Under the pieces are notes generated by a model. That model did not search any database, was not told the DNA's origin, and worked only from the letters and a program-made list of their open reading frames with translations. Both the position numbers and the translations under genes were made by a program. A stretch of DNA of 64,000 bases from Eukaryota sp. TZLM1-RC (Eukaryota; Metamonada: BaSk clade). The stretch is taken from positions 434,001-498,000 of the forward strand of contig JAUPSS010000006.1 of the NCBI GenBank assembly GCA_040285825.1, in the 5' to 3' direction. Shown piece by piece: positions 49,368 through 59,523 of this stretch; position 1 is the first letter of the stretch; the number at the start of each line of letters is the position of its first letter.

Positions 49368-50784
49368 ACGGACTGTTTAATCATTTCTATTTTTGGTTTC
49401 AGTAGCCTGAAACTCCAACAATTTGTTTTTTTGATGACAACACACTCTGGATACTCGAAGTTGGAGCAAATTTCCGATCGATCGGATTGACAAATGAATT
49501 AAATTTCTCAATAGAGCATATAAACAATTTAACATTGTTCATTTAAAAAGAGTAATTCAATTTTAAACTTCACTTTTTGATTTTGAATTTGTGATATGGT
49601 GAACGCACATCCATTGCCTTTCATGGATTCATTGACCATAATGCTATTTATCAGTAATAAGTGGACTTAATAACCAATGACAATTATAATTGACATCATG
49701 TCAAATCACAGTGATATTGTTGTGAATGTGTTATATGGTGCAATATAAATATTAGTTAATTTGAAAATGTTTTAACAACATCTTATTTAAAAATATAAAT
49801 TTAATTTATTCACAAAATAATTCATCAAATAGTCACATACACTTACGCATTTTGCATCAATTGCCGTTGTGTTTTCAAAAACAGGGCAGTAAGGTACAGA
49901 GATGATCCATACATATGTACTACTTCCTTTGACTGTCAATAGCAAAGGAATGTATCAATTCTGATGATACACTCATAAATGTAACAATATAAACCTTAAT
50001 TGTTTTTGTATTCGACAGTTCGATAGAGCATCAATTGAAATTGTTTAGGCATCCTATTACAATATTTACGTTTACTGTTCTATATCAAAATCTTTCATCG
50101 TTAAATTTGTTTTCTTTGATTTGAAATGATTTAGCTAGAAACGGTTTATTTCAATTATTGTAACATACATCAAAGAACTCCTCATTGTCGAGCTTACCTT
50201 ACTATTTTCGTCGCCAGCAGACCAAATTGGTTGTAATTCCTTTAATCTGTTGAAGCCGAAGAATTTAACACTAAGTTGTACATATTTGTGCAAGAGCACG
50301 AGCACTGTTTTTACGTTGAAAAAGCATGGGGTGTAGGAATATAAAATGTATTGAGATTTATGCTTTTAACTATGTTCTTACTAGATACTTTTGTAGTTGA
50401 TATTTTATTCTGTTTTGATTTAGTAATTATTTCTTTTTATTAGTGTGGATAAATCAATATTGTTATTTATTTATGTTTCAACAATCTCAGCAATTGCTAC
50501 TCAATATGAGTAGACCTAATTTAATTCCACATCAAAACATATCATTAATCAGTTGTACGTCTTTTTTTTCATAATTTTTGTACAATGTTATGCAAAGTGG
50601 TTTGTTGGATAAGTCGTTACCTACAAATATATAGTGTTCGTCTCTCCACATATGTAATTCTACTGCAATAAAAATATGTTTTCAAACATAAGAAGGCGAC
50701 TGAATTTTTACATGTGTCAAATCTATATATCTTTTGTGTCTATTTGTATTAAGATTACGTAATTTTTTTGCATCATATCAACAG
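49368..50784. other. No gene; dispersed repeat REP2 at 50340-50760
   Basis: 50340-50760 matches 62200-62560 (CATATATAGTGTTCGTCTCT-like TACAAATATATAGTGTTCGT, ATGTTATGCAAAGTGGTTTG) and in part the inverted copy at 13.4 kb. 49555-49620 recurs at 18.65 kb. Otherwise featureless AT-rich sequence. Confidence 0.55.
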
Positions 50785-50955
50785 TTTTCGTAGATTCATG
50801 GCACTCTCTAGTCATGGTACCAATGCGTTTGGTGGTAATGTGAAAATTATGGTGTCCAAAAATTTATTGTAGCAGTGCAATACTACTGTTGAACTTATTA
50901 TTGTTGAACGCAGAGGTCTTTTTTAGAAACGCGTAACTGCCAACACTTTCCTGAA
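50785..50955 (-). pseudogene. Tyrosine recombinase relic
   Basis: The minus strand reads ESVGSYAFLKK, FNSSIALLQ, stop, IFGHHNFHITTKRIGTMTR, corresponding to NVGSHSLRK...IALLQEIFGHHGPRVTERYIGL. The catalytic residues are lost. Confidence 0.5.
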
Positions 50956-51084
50956 AAGTATAAAACAAATGACATAATTTTTTATACCGTAATTGATACT
51001 GAAATATTGATTGATTAAATATTTGTTATTGATCATCTGCAAACTTGAATAAAACACACTTATAGCATTTAAATTTATTATTGT

Positions 51085-51609
51085 TTAAACATCTGAACCG
51101 GAAAAAGTCTGTGACAAATAGCTCTTGTTGGAAGGAGGAATCCGGCGACTATTGGTCACATTTAAATCTACCACTGTTAGTGGCCACTGATAATCTTTTA
51201 TTTGTCTGAGTATTTGATCAACTTTTCTCAAGGGGAGGGTGGTAATGAGTTCAGTCTTCTGCTGATCGAAGATAAACATAAAAGCTTCATGATCTCGTGG
51301 CGTTGTTTTCATCTTCTTCATAAGGTCCTTTACCTTGTGATTGAATTTCCGGTTATTGTCTTTTTTGGGTTTTTGATAAGAACAAGCACAGTAAACATAC
51401 ACAGAGGGGGAGAAGCCTGCAGGAAGGGGTGAAGGAATCACCGCAGGAGTCACGGGAATTGGCAAAGAGGAGCTGGATGGTTGGAACGGTGGATCACCGA
51501 AAATGGCCCGCTTTTTGGGCATTCTACGTACGTTACTGAGTAGATACTTGAACTTGGAACTATAAGCCCTACGGGACATATGTAACGAATGGAAATGAAC
51601 TTTTGCCAT
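51085..51609 (-). CDS. P3-family protein, longest open copy (174 aa)
   Basis: Basic N-terminus (MSRRAYSSKFKYLLSNVRRM, PKKRAIFGDPPFQPS), a Pro-rich linker, then NNRKFNHKVKDLMKKMKTTP, RDHEAFMFIFDQQKTELITT, LPLRKVDQILRQIKDYQWPL, VVDLNVTNSRRI. The frame is uninterrupted because the GTATGTTTAC segment at the usual intron position is read through in frame here. It shows the full domain order of the family: basic, Pro-rich, conserved core. A recombinase relic lies downstream. Function unknown. Confidence 0.6.
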   Translation of the reverse strand: MAKVHFHSLHMSRRAYSSKFKYLLSNVRRMPKKRAIFGDPPFQPSSSSLPIPVTPAVIPSPLPAGFSPSVYVYCACSYQKPKKDNNRKFNHKVKDLMKKMKTTPRDHEAFMFIFDQQKTELITTLPLRKVDQILRQIKDYQWPLTVVDLNVTNSRRIPPSNKSYLSQTFSGSDV

Positions 51610-51712
51610 GTATCTAGTAGTTTTGCAAAATGTAAAATACGTGAATACCGGTATTTACATACACTCCCTTTTGACAAGTAATTATCCTCGTTATCCTTCC
51701 GCTAACGTGTAG

Positions 51713-51959
51713 TCTTCCTCCAGCTCCAGCGCCCCCTCGTCCTCCTCCAGTCCCGCCGAAAGCTCTCGAGTAGAGTCTCTTAATAAGGAAATAGCTGAGC
51801 TGAGAGCTAGACTTTCCTCCACTCCTGAATCTGATAATCTGTTCGAAAGCCCCTCAAAACTTGAAACTGTATCCTGCAAAGAGAATGAGTCCTCCCCTCG
51901 CTGTGAATGGAAGAGAAAGTATAGTAGTGAAAGTGGTGTAAAACAGATATCTTCACTAT
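51713..51959 (+). CDS. Ser-rich coiled-coil exon without ATG
   Basis: The plus strand is open from a TAG at 51710 as SSSSSAPSSSSSPAESSRVE, SLNKEIAELRARLSSTPESD, KLETVSCKENESSPRCEWKR and ends VKQISSL. A short leucine-zipper-like heptad segment is evident. Composition is coding-like and GC-richer than the flanks. Possibly an exon of the next plus-strand gene. Confidence 0.4.
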
Positions 51960-52132
51960 AGCTTCCAATGTGACAAACAGACATGTGAGATGACAATTTA
52001 TTACAACAATAAAGGTCAACACTACTGAACCAATAACATATAAGCCTAATAAGAGACTGAAAGAACTACAACAGAGTACAACAGAAAAAACAGAGTACAA
52101 CAGAAACATCACCATTTTTTATCTTACAAGGA

Positions 52133-53206
52133 ATGAGTTTCGGACTTCAACCAAACCTGGAAATCTCACACTTCTCTGCCGGTAGAGAACCCAATTGGAT
52201 AGTAACAAACCACTTACTAAACCTCTGTAGTACTGCTGCTAGAGGTTTAGTGAGTGGAATTTTATTGTGGTCATATAGGAACGACAGAGTTCAAACTATG
52301 ATCACAATGAAAAACTTGACTTACCAAGGAACACTCTCCGGTACCACCACAATTCAGGTTTTGAATCAGTCTTCTTGGGTCATTCCCCATGACTCCCTTC
52401 CCATTATAAAAACAGCAGATTGGGAATCTACGCGACACTTACGTAAACTCAAAGCCAATTACTCTAACACATACAGACGTAGGCTCGAGAAATCTGTTCT
52501 CGAATATGCTGAAAAAGAAGAATCCCTCCCGCCTCATGTCCCTGCTCAGAATCCCGTGAACCTGGTAGCTCCTTATTTAAGCCATACCGGTAGAGAATCC
52601 GTCTCCCGCTATGTAGAAGCTTTAAAGTTTACGCGATGTTGCCTTACATTCCGTACACCATCGCCCCAATTGTTCTAGAAACTTTCGAGATTTGCCACAT
52701 TTCCCTCGTGAAAATGTGGCTTCAATACCACATTTTCCCAAGCTTTTAATGAAAAAGTAAGCACCTTTAACGGACAGATTGCTCAATACAGTGATCTTGT
52801 AGATCAAATGTTAAAAGTGTGTTTTTATTACTAATTAACTAATTGCAGAAATGTAAAGATGCCATTCAAGCCTTAACAGAAGTGCACAAGAACCCAAATC
52901 TGGAATCTACAGAAAAAATTACAACATTATTACACAAGACTGATGATGTTTTTTCAGGAATCCAAGAATGTGTCGAACAAATGTTTGATACAGGGTATTT
53001 TTGAGCTATATATATTTGAGCTCCCCTCCTTTCTTATGATCGGATCAAGAGACCGAGAAGCGTATAAAGACTTCATCAAGACTTCGAAAGCACGTAACCG
53101 TACTAAATCCGCTCCTCCCAGGAAGCGTTCCAATATCACTACCTCACCTCCTGTGACTAGAGCTTCCAGGGCTCGTCGCTCGAAAAAGAGGAAAAGGCAG
53201 TGTTAG
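52133..53206 (+). CDS. Spliced plus-strand gene with coiled-coil middle and basic tail
   Basis: First open part: MSFGLQPNLEISHFSAGREP to SHTGRESVSRYVEALKF (181 codons). Then SQAFNEKVSTFNGQIAQYSD LVDQMLK, a 32-nt intron (GTGTGTTTTT...TTGCAG, about 52814-52845) and KCKDAIQALTEVHKNPNLES...GIQECVEQMFDTG, which continues in frame. A basic end (RKRSNITTSPPVTRASRARR, SKKRKRQC) suggests nuclear localisation or nucleic-acid binding. The joins between 52620 and 52720 and at 52995 are not resolved, so a frameshift or unrecognised introns exist. No family recognised; a capsid-like or Gag-like role is conceivable but unsupported. Confidence 0.45.
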
Positions 53207-53385
53207 TCTTGAATAGTATTTATAGCCAATAGTTTAGTTTATTTAGTATCCGCCCTATAGTATACGAAGAGAGAATACAATTCCTCTTCGTAATAAATTT
53301 CATTACATTTACATTGTATGTCGCAATCTAACGAGCCAAGACCATCAACTACACTCTGAAATAGTGTATAGACTAACAATTAATC

Positions 53386-53640
53386 TCAATTAATGCTAGG
53401 TTTCTCTTTTGTTGTTTTTGTTGCGGTAGCGACAGTGGGATTGATATGGAGGCCTCCGATTTCTGTGATAGCTTTTTCAGAGGCGTCAGTGTAAATTAGG
53501 ATGTTGCTATTGGAGTCTGGAAGGACCAGAGATAGACTATTGATGATCATATCTTTGATGTTCTGGAAATTCTTTAATTCATCTGGGTTTGTTACAGAGG
53601 AGGTCCAAGCAATCTTTTCATGTTTATCAATAATTACCAA
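53386..53640 (-). pseudogene. Ty3-type RT/RNase H junction fragment
   Basis: MVIIDKHEKIAWTSSVTNPD, FQNIKDMIINSLSLVLPDSN and ILIYTDASEKAITEIGGL. The F..(L)K..(I)...L.LPD....(L)(Y)TDAS order is the border between reverse transcriptase and RNase H of Ty3-type elements. The frame then ends in a Lys/Thr-rich tail. Isolated fragment, not next to an integrase. Confidence 0.6.
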
Positions 53641-53772
53641 TTGTTCAGTATTTGATCATTTAGTATATCTTTGCAAGATCTATAACAATATGTGACATGT
53701 GCTACAACATCTCGTTAGGTATGAATCTCGTTAGGATGAACATGTGATTGGAGAAAACCAATTTCTTGTTTC

Positions 53773-54099
53773 ATGCCTCCTAAAACTACCAAAACGACTT
53801 CAACTCCCCCTCTTAAGAAGGCTAATGTTAACCAATCCAATAAAGAAGCAGTCTCTGAATCTGTATCTGAAACTGTGGCTGAACCCAACTTCTGCCACTT
53901 GCAAAAAGATAAGTTGTTAGTCAGTGATAAACAACTTGATTTTTCAAAATATCTGAAACGTAAAAATCGGCTAGTAACCAGAAGCACCACTGATTCGATG
54001 TATATCATTGAAGAAGTCAAAGACTCGTTATTTGTCAGCACTAATCTCCATGATGGTCCTGCTCAAGAATCAGATATCATTGATATTGTTAAATCTTAA
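53773..54099 (+). CDS. Hypothetical 108-residue protein
   Basis: MPPKTTKTTSTPPLKKANVN, a Ser/Glu-rich stretch (EAVSESVSETVAEP), then QLDFSKYLKRKNRLVTRSTT and MYIIEEVKDSLFVSTNLHDG. The basic Pro/Thr-rich start and mixed C-terminus look like a real protein. A clean ATG-to-TAA frame without introns. Not recognised. Confidence 0.5.
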   Translation: MPPKTTKTTSTPPLKKANVNQSNKEAVSESVSETVAEPNFCHLQKDKLLVSDKQLDFSKYLKRKNRLVTRSTTDSMYIIEEVKDSLFVSTNLHDGPAQESDIIDIVKS

Positions 54100-54403
54100 T
54101 ATTCTTAAATCTCCAAACCATCCATATAAATTTTTCTCAAAATTAGAAATCTTAATTGGAATTGTGAAATTGTTAATCTCATTTGGCTTCTTCATCACTA
54201 TTAATCACACATTGAGAATTCCATATGACTTGGATGGACAGTCTCCTCTCTATACTAATTGTATTAAAATTCTTGACCACTTGTTGAAAATAATTATGGT
54301 TCTGGGTCTTTTTCTCATTTCAGAAGTAAAAAGTTTGTTTGATGAAAATAAAGAGAGAGAACTAGGGCGACCACCTCCGAAACGGAAGAACCAAAAGAAG
54401 TAA
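54095..54403 (+). CDS. Two-pass membrane protein, about 100 aa
   Basis: Within the frame, KLEILIGIVKLLISFGFFIT and KILDHLLKIIMVLGLFLISE are two hydrophobic helices separated by a polar loop (RIPYDLDGQSPLY). The C-terminus is basic and Pro-rich (RELGRPPPKRKNQKK). The first part of the frame overlaps the preceding gene and the true start is probably internal. Unknown function. Confidence 0.4.
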   Translation, partial: LNILKSPNHPYKFFSKLEILIGIVKLLISFGFFITINHTLRIPYDLDGQSPLYTNCIKILDHLLKIIMVLGLFLISEVKSLFDENKERELGRPPPKRKNQKK

Positions 54404-54551
54404 CTAAATTAAAGGAAGAAGTTATTCCAAATCAACCAACTTTTCCAGAATAAATGATTGAAATTGTTTCAGGACAAGTCAAAGAAAATATTACTCTACG
54501 TTCTTATGGTGAAGAAAAACAGTATTGACTAAGCAAAAATTGAAAAGAAGA

Positions 54552-54675
54552 ATGAGAGACAAGACTAGATATTTTGAGAAATTAAATTGTAAAAATTGTG
54601 GAACTGTTGCTCATTTATTTGAACCTCCTAACCTTTTTTGTTCAAAATGTCTTTCTATATCAACTAGAAAATAAT
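54552..54675 (+). CDS. Small zinc-ribbon-like ORF, 40 aa
   Basis: MRDKTRYFEKLNCKNCGTVA HLFEPPNLFCSKCLSISTRK: two CxxC pairs 16 residues apart suit a zinc ribbon. Short but the pattern is specific. The flanking genes are on the same strand. Confidence 0.4.
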
Positions 54676-54733
54676 TTTAAACAACTTATTTTTTTTATTG
54701 TAAAAGAGTTTACCGAAAAGGGTTTACTGAAAA

Positions 54734-55120
54734 ATGTTTTATCAAGGACCTTTTGGTTCGTTAAAAGAAGATGAGATAAAATTACTTTCCAAATGGGATA
54801 TTAAAGTCATTGACGTTATTGAAATAAATGTTTTCTACACTCCACTGATTTATTACAATTTTCCTTTTTTTACTGAATATTATTTATTGAATAGATTATA
54901 TGCCATTCATCATAAAACCATAATTAGTAACTCCAAATTAAGGTCATTTAAAGGAAACTCTCTACAAGAATATGATAAAACAAAAATTCAAGATGGTTTT
55001 GCCTATTATTGTGATGGCACTCCACTAGGAGATTTCACTAAAAAAGAGGCAGAAATGATTGTTTTGGAAATGATTCCAAAACATTTGCATTTCAGGTTAA
55101 AGTTGCTCCTTAATAATTAG
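54734..55120 (+). CDS. Hypothetical 128-residue protein
   Basis: MFYQGPFGSLKEDEIKLLSK, VIEINVFYTPLIYYNFPFFT, LRSFKGNSLQEYDKTKIQDG, CDGTPLGDFTKKEAEMIVLE. Aromatic-rich N-terminal half. Clean frame from ATG to TAG. With the three frames upstream it forms a compact plus-strand cluster whose AT content and spacing resemble the 3.1-6.2 kb island. No domain recognised. Confidence 0.5.
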   Translation: MFYQGPFGSLKEDEIKLLSKWDIKVIDVIEINVFYTPLIYYNFPFFTEYYLLNRLYAIHHKTIISNSKLRSFKGNSLQEYDKTKIQDGFAYYCDGTPLGDFTKKEAEMIVLEMIPKHLHFRLKLLLNN

Positions 55121-55139
55121 TTGCTCTTTAATTACGGCC

Positions 55140-55583
55140 AGTTACTTCGACAAATACATTAAGGCCAAAGAGCAACAGGAATTCAGGGCAACTACTATGG
55201 AAGAATTGAAACATGCCAACCAGCAGCTCACTCTGGCTGATAGTCTTTGGGAAAAATGGTTGGACCTGATAAATAAGAAGCAAGCGGAAATTACAATTCT
55301 GCCAGATGTGGTGGTAGGCTATCTTGGAAACGTCAACTTAGATGACCAGATTTGTCCTGAGGTGGCTGAAGAAATTGTCCAGTACACCTCGACCAAAGTA
55401 AAGCAACTAAAATGCGAAACGGACGAACTGTTTAGTGCTCTAGAAAACAAACTATATCGTGAGCTGGATGTCTTTATTCGATTCACTTTGTTACGTCCCC
55501 ATTCAAAAGCTTCCTTGAGTCCGTCAGCAGAAACACTTTTGAAAACAGTCAGAGTTCAAGAGAACACCCAATATACCGATTAA
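55140..55583 (+). CDS. Accessory protein of a Tc1/IS630-like element, second copy
   Basis: EELKHANQQLTLADSLWEKW, DLINKKQAEITILPDVVVGY, CPEVAEEIVQYTSTKVKQLK, SKASLSPSAETLLKTV and VQENTQYTD. It is homologous over its length to the protein at 8769-9190. The frame is open upstream of the ATG at 55197 (YFDKYIKAKEQQEFRATT), where homology also continues, so the start could be further 5' or spliced. It converges on the transposase with 46 bp between stops. Confidence 0.65.
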   Translation, partial: SYFDKYIKAKEQQEFRATTMEELKHANQQLTLADSLWEKWLDLINKKQAEITILPDVVVGYLGNVNLDDQICPEVAEEIVQYTSTKVKQLKCETDELFSALENKLYRELDVFIRFTLLRPHSKASLSPSAETLLKTVRVQENTQYTD

Positions 55584-55629
55584 TAATTTTTACATATCAA
55601 CTATTAAATAAACTAATTTATAAACTAAT

Positions 55630-56322
55630 TTAATCTAAAAAACTTTGCCACTGTTCAGATTGTGGCCCATGAAGATAAGGAGATTTGTATGTACGAAAAT
55701 GTCTCCACCCACTGTGGGCAAAAAGTTCTCTGCAATCAAAATTCATAAGATTGCGAAGAACAAGCTGTAGTAACTGCAGCTGGAAGGTGGATAGATGAAA
55801 AAGAGAGAATTCTCTCACCTTTCTGCGTAAAACCCTCAAAGAAGGCTTCTATTGGATTACATTCCGGCGAATAAGGCGGAAATATGACATATCGAACACC
55901 TGAAAGTCGGAATGCTTTAGAGATATTGTTGGACTTATGTATGTTACAACCGTCCAGTACCACAACAGAATTTGCCCCACCAATTGTCGACAGTACCCTG
56001 TGTCTAAACAGGTCTGCAAGAAAACTAGTAAATTGACGGGTATTGAAATGTCCTTCTTGTATGTGATACAACACTACGTTATTCATATCCATAGCAACAC
56101 AAAGACTTATCTGCTTTTCTTTAAAAGTTGGTCATTCAAATCTAGTGTTCTGTCCCTTTCGGTTGCATGTAACTTCAATGTCCTGATATCAACTCCAGAC
56201 AGAAGCAGATCGAATGTAGCGCCCATTGATGTCCAAAGAGACGTTGAAAAGTGAGAAAAGAGCAAAGGTGAATCGGCAGATGAATTAGGTAGGGTTAAAA
56301 GTGAATTTGGGGTGTTATTCAA
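55630..56322 (-). pseudogene. Decayed DD34E transposase, second two-gene element
   Basis: C-terminal part: LYHIQEGHFNTRQFTSFLAD, VVLDGCNIHKSNNIS, FPPYSPECNPIEAFFEG, then a frame break and HSGWRHFRTYKSPYLHG. The N-terminal part is represented only by a start (MGATFDLLLSGVDIRTLKLH). The central third, including the HTH and the first Asp, is deleted. The right end of the element (reverse complement TGATTCACCTGGGTTGAATA) is at 56335. A clear left end near 55140 was not found. Confidence 0.75.
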
Positions 56323-56340
56323 CCCAGGTGAATCACCCAG

Positions 56341-56950
56341 GTAATGTTAGAATTACTGAACTAGTTCGGCCGAACGTTCGGCACCTACTGATAGGTTCGG
56401 TTAGTTTCGGCATCTCGTTTTGATTCATTAATATCAAAACGATGTTTATCTCCTCCTTCCTTATACTATTACACTCACTATCAACCAACAAAGTAAACTT
56501 TTATTCAGAAAGTTCTACAACATCTAAATCTAGGTCATTAACCTAGGACAGTGTTTATATCCTTGACAGAAATGGTGGATAATTGAATACATAAGGCATA
56601 TCCAGCTCTATACTCCTTAATGAAATGGGAGGAAAAGCGACGGGCTGAACTTTTTAGCATTTTACTGCAGCAGCGGCACTGTGAAGTAATATTTTTGGAC
56701 ACTTTATCGTAATTAACGTTGTCCAGAAGTTTGTAAACAGGGTGCTTTGGCATTGAAGAAACCTGATGTAAAGAAGGGGATTTATGTATGAATACAGATT
56801 TTTAAACAATGAAATCTATTGTAGTAGTTGAAATAGGGATTTGGGAAAACATCTTTAAACAAAACTGTGTTGACACGTGTAAATGAACAAAAACTAGTTC
56901 GGTCGAACGTTCGGAAGGGTTGCGAACGTTCGGAATTCTAACATTGCACC
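56341..56950 (-). mobile_element. Small hAT-like element with CGAACGTTCGG palindromes
   Basis: Inverted ends are recognisable: left AATGTTAGAATTACTGAACT, right (reverse complement) CAATGTTAGAATTCCGAACG. Sub-terminal GAACTAGTTCGG(C/T)CGAACGTTCGG occurs at both sides. CACCCAGGTA flanks both sides, but four extra bases lie between the right end and the repeat. The body encodes a BED-like finger. About 600 bp, so non-autonomous. It is wedged between the transposon end and REP copy h. Confidence 0.55.
56538..56753 (-). CDS. BED-type zinc finger fragment
   Basis: HPVYKLLDNVNYDKVSKNIT, then CRCCSKMLKSSARRFSSHFI. C-x2-C...(R/L)..H is the core of BED fingers, which form the N-terminus of hAT transposases. 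The distal His/Cys is not certain. The catalytic part is absent. Confidence 0.45.
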   Translation of the reverse strand: MPKHPVYKLLDNVNYDKVSKNITSQCRCCSKMLKSSARRFSSHFIKEYRAGYALCIQLSTISVKDINTVLG

Positions 56951-58430
56951 CAGGTATACCTTGGATGATTTTCATTTTCATTCCTCATCCTCAAACCCTT
57001 TTTCCTATGGTACCGAAGCTTCCTTGACCCGACATGCTTAACCCTTCCCCTTGTTGACACAAATTGGTCAACGCTATCCTTTTCCGGTGTCAGCACTTTT
57101 CCGATTCTGCTTTTAATCTCTCTCCATGAATCTGGCTCGTTTCTTTTTGACTCCTTACTCTCATATCTTTTCGTCTTTATCCACCTTTTGGTTAGAAGAT
57201 CGGCGAAATAGGCATTGCTTTCGTCTGTTCCGTCTTTTGTTTTCTTGGCACCACCATCACTTCTCTCTCTCATAGCGTACTTCTCTGTGTCTTTTGTCAT
57301 CTCAGTGATGCGTCATTTTGGTATGTCCCCATCTATCAGAAATCAACCTGGATATACAAGTTACACCCTGGGACTCGAACCTGAACAGATGTGTCGGCCG
57401 ATCTATTCCACTTATTGTGATGATTATTAGGTCGGCAGCCATGTCGGAATATTTTTTGTATGCTTTATAATTTTCTTTTTTTATTGAACATTGATATTGG
57501 AAGATTTCATGTTAGCCTTTACCTTTTATCATTGGAAGACAGGATTCTGTTTTTTGGTTTTTAGTCTATATTATAATTACCCCGTCTTCAAGAGTTTGGG
57601 AAAATTGTTTTTTTGAATAAGAAGTTTACATGTGATGGGTATTACTAAATTTTATCACCAATGTTTTTTTTAAATTTATCTTTTTGCTTTCTGCTCATTG
57701 AATATCAATTGTGATATTGTTCTCCATAATTGTTTATCAATGCTGATTGTTGAACCTTTAATTTCACTAATGTCAAAACTTTTGGTCCAGGTGATTCTAA
57801 TGGTAAAGTTGTTAGTGAATGTACTAATGATTAACCTCTTATTACCCTTGTCTAATGTTGTTTATCTAATGTTGATTTTGATGATGTAGTTGTTGTTGGT
57901 TGTCAATCTCAATCTATTGTTGCTACTGATTCTTTTATTGATTTAGAAAATGTTCTTGTTCGTGATTCAACTGTCACAGATGATCACTTTGATTTTTTTA
58001 AATTTAGAGTCTCTACCAAATATTGAGAGTAATTCTCTTTATTTTGAGTCTCTATTAATAAATACATAAACGATTGAACAATCACAAATCATTCAGTTTT
58101 TAACTGTTTGAAGTTGATTACGGTCAAGAAAGATCTGATTACGTGTGTCTGTATAGTCCACATGTTTTTGGATCTTTGTAGGTCTAATACTAATAACATT
58201 TTTATTTCTGAATTAATTGGAGGGTTTCTTGTCACGTTATCATCAAACTCGACTGTACCTCGCAGGCAAAGATACTCCCTCTTCTTCTTGTATCCATCGC
58301 CTATGGGGAGCATCACCAATAAATCTGTGTGCTTAAGCTGCGAATTAAGAAGATTTTCGGCTTGGATTAGATTCCAACATCTGAGCGACGAAAAATAGAA
58401 TACTTACCTCACCGATTATTTGATTGTTCG
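56951..58430 (+). repeat. REP module, copy h (diverged 5' part)
   Basis: The 5' segment (CTCATCCTCAAACCCTTTTT, CATGCTTAACCCTTCCCCTT) is a diverged version of the others. B-box-like GGGACTCGAACCTG at 57371 with GTCGGCCGAT beside it; decayed ORF (57780-57990, GDSNGKVVSECTND and VATDSFIDLENVLV); terminal block from 58005. The last 450 bp match 47.96-48.41 kb, including the minus-strand open stretch and the 27-nt GTAAG...CTCAG segment (58381-58407). Confidence 0.78.
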
Positions 58431-58479
58431 GTTTGCATTTAAGACCAGTCTTTTGTCATGATTGATCACTGTATCCCCG

Positions 58480-58595
58480 TCAATTTTTTCTTGTAGTCTT
58501 GCGGAAATTTTTGCTATGTAATACAAAAATTTGAAAAAAGTCCAAGCTTTTTCCTTTTGTACATTTCTTTTTTTGTTTTTGACATTTATGTAATT
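58480..58595 (-). pseudogene. Fragment of the KSEMYKGEKLEFF domain
   Basis: The minus strand reads VKNKKRNVQKEKAWTFFKF and YYIAKISAR in joined frames, matching SKSEMYKGEKLEFFPVLTNY IAENSRK at 35.1 kb. Confidence 0.5.
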
Positions 58596-58703
58596 TTATT
58601 ACCCACATTGAATATCACCTTTTTTTAATTTGAGAAAACTGTCAAAAACCGGGATGATGGAAGTGTTTTTTATCGATGCGCATCTTTTGAGCCTGTTTCA
58701 CCC

Positions 58704-58903
58704 TCAATTATCGATTTCACCCTTAATTCTAATAGTCTCCAAAGAACCATCCTTAGATGAATCATAAATTTTGAAGACTATTATGGGTACGTCATCTCTA
58801 CTACGTTTGATTGATTTATAGGTTAGTACATGAAGCAAAGAGGAAGCCAAGCGATGGAGTTCCTTCCTGTACGTGCTGAAATGAGACAATCAGTTAACAT
58901 ACA
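58704..58903 (-). CDS. Terminal exon behind a 27-nt intron
   Basis: A GTATGTTAAC...TTTCAG intron (58877-58903) precedes TYRKELHRLASSLLHVLTYK, SIKRSRDDVPIIVFKIYDSS and DGSLETIRIKGEIDN, ending TGA. The composition is convincing, with alternating strand-like residues. Only a few codons of the upstream exon are visible. Unrecognised. Confidence 0.42.
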
Positions 58904-58995
58904 CATTGCTAGTCCGAGATTCTTTTCTTTTCAATTCGGGTACCCTAACCATTTATAATCATTTTATAATCCATTTCATGATTTGTTTTGAATCT

Positions 58996-59463
58996 TCACG
59001 TGAGATGCATTCCATCTTCCCTTTGGTAAATAGGAATCCACCATAGGAAACAATTGAACTCAACTACAAAATGAGTACCCTGGATGAATGATACATCAAC
59101 CATATTTTCATTAAGAAAATTAGCAGATGAAATCGATGATTTTGTCAATGAAAAAATACCAGGATGAATCAATTTAATGAATTTCAACTTTGGGAAATTT
59201 CGAGTAGTAATATTGGTAGGGACACCATAATAAATCAATTCTTTCAAATTAAGTAATTGAATGCGAATATTCACATTCCGTGACAAGGCCAACAACTCTA
59301 ATCTTTCAATAGATTGAGATAAAGCCACTTGGCCATTTGAAATTTTCAATCCTAAAGTGTATTCATGTAGAGCCAACTCCTTTAATGATGTCAAATTACT
59401 TAAATCTGTGACATCACCGCAACTGATAATGAGCTTGACCAGTGAAGGAGGTAATTTTGGCAA
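58996..59463 (-). CDS. Leucine-rich-repeat protein fragment, paralogue of the 35.6-kb gene
   Basis: MPKLPPSLVKLIISCGDVTD, LSNLTSLKELALHEYTLGLK, QSIERLELLALSRNVNIRIQ, LLNLKELIYYGVPTNITTRN and FPKLKFIKLIHP. The matching part of the other gene reads IPTNITIKNFPSLKIIKLIQ. After the LRRs comes a different end (IQGTHFVVEFNCFLWWIPIY). The N-terminus is missing relative to the paralogue. Confidence 0.55.
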   Translation of the reverse strand: MPKLPPSLVKLIISCGDVTDLSNLTSLKELALHEYTLGLKISNGQVALSQSIERLELLALSRNVNIRIQLLNLKELIYYGVPTNITTRNFPKLKFIKLIHPGIFSLTKSSISSANFLNENMVDVSFIQGTHFVVEFNCFLWWIPIYQREDGMHLT

Positions 59464-59523
59464 AATGCAATTGAAATTAACATGTAGATGGTTTATTTAT
59501 GTAGATTTTTGATCTTGTTTAAT

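Noticed and set aside
56938-57300. Minus-strand basic frame (FADLLTKRWIKTKRYESKES) within REP copy h
   Set aside because: Falls in the diverged 5' REP segment; the corresponding frames of the other copies are interrupted, so there is no evidence of selection.
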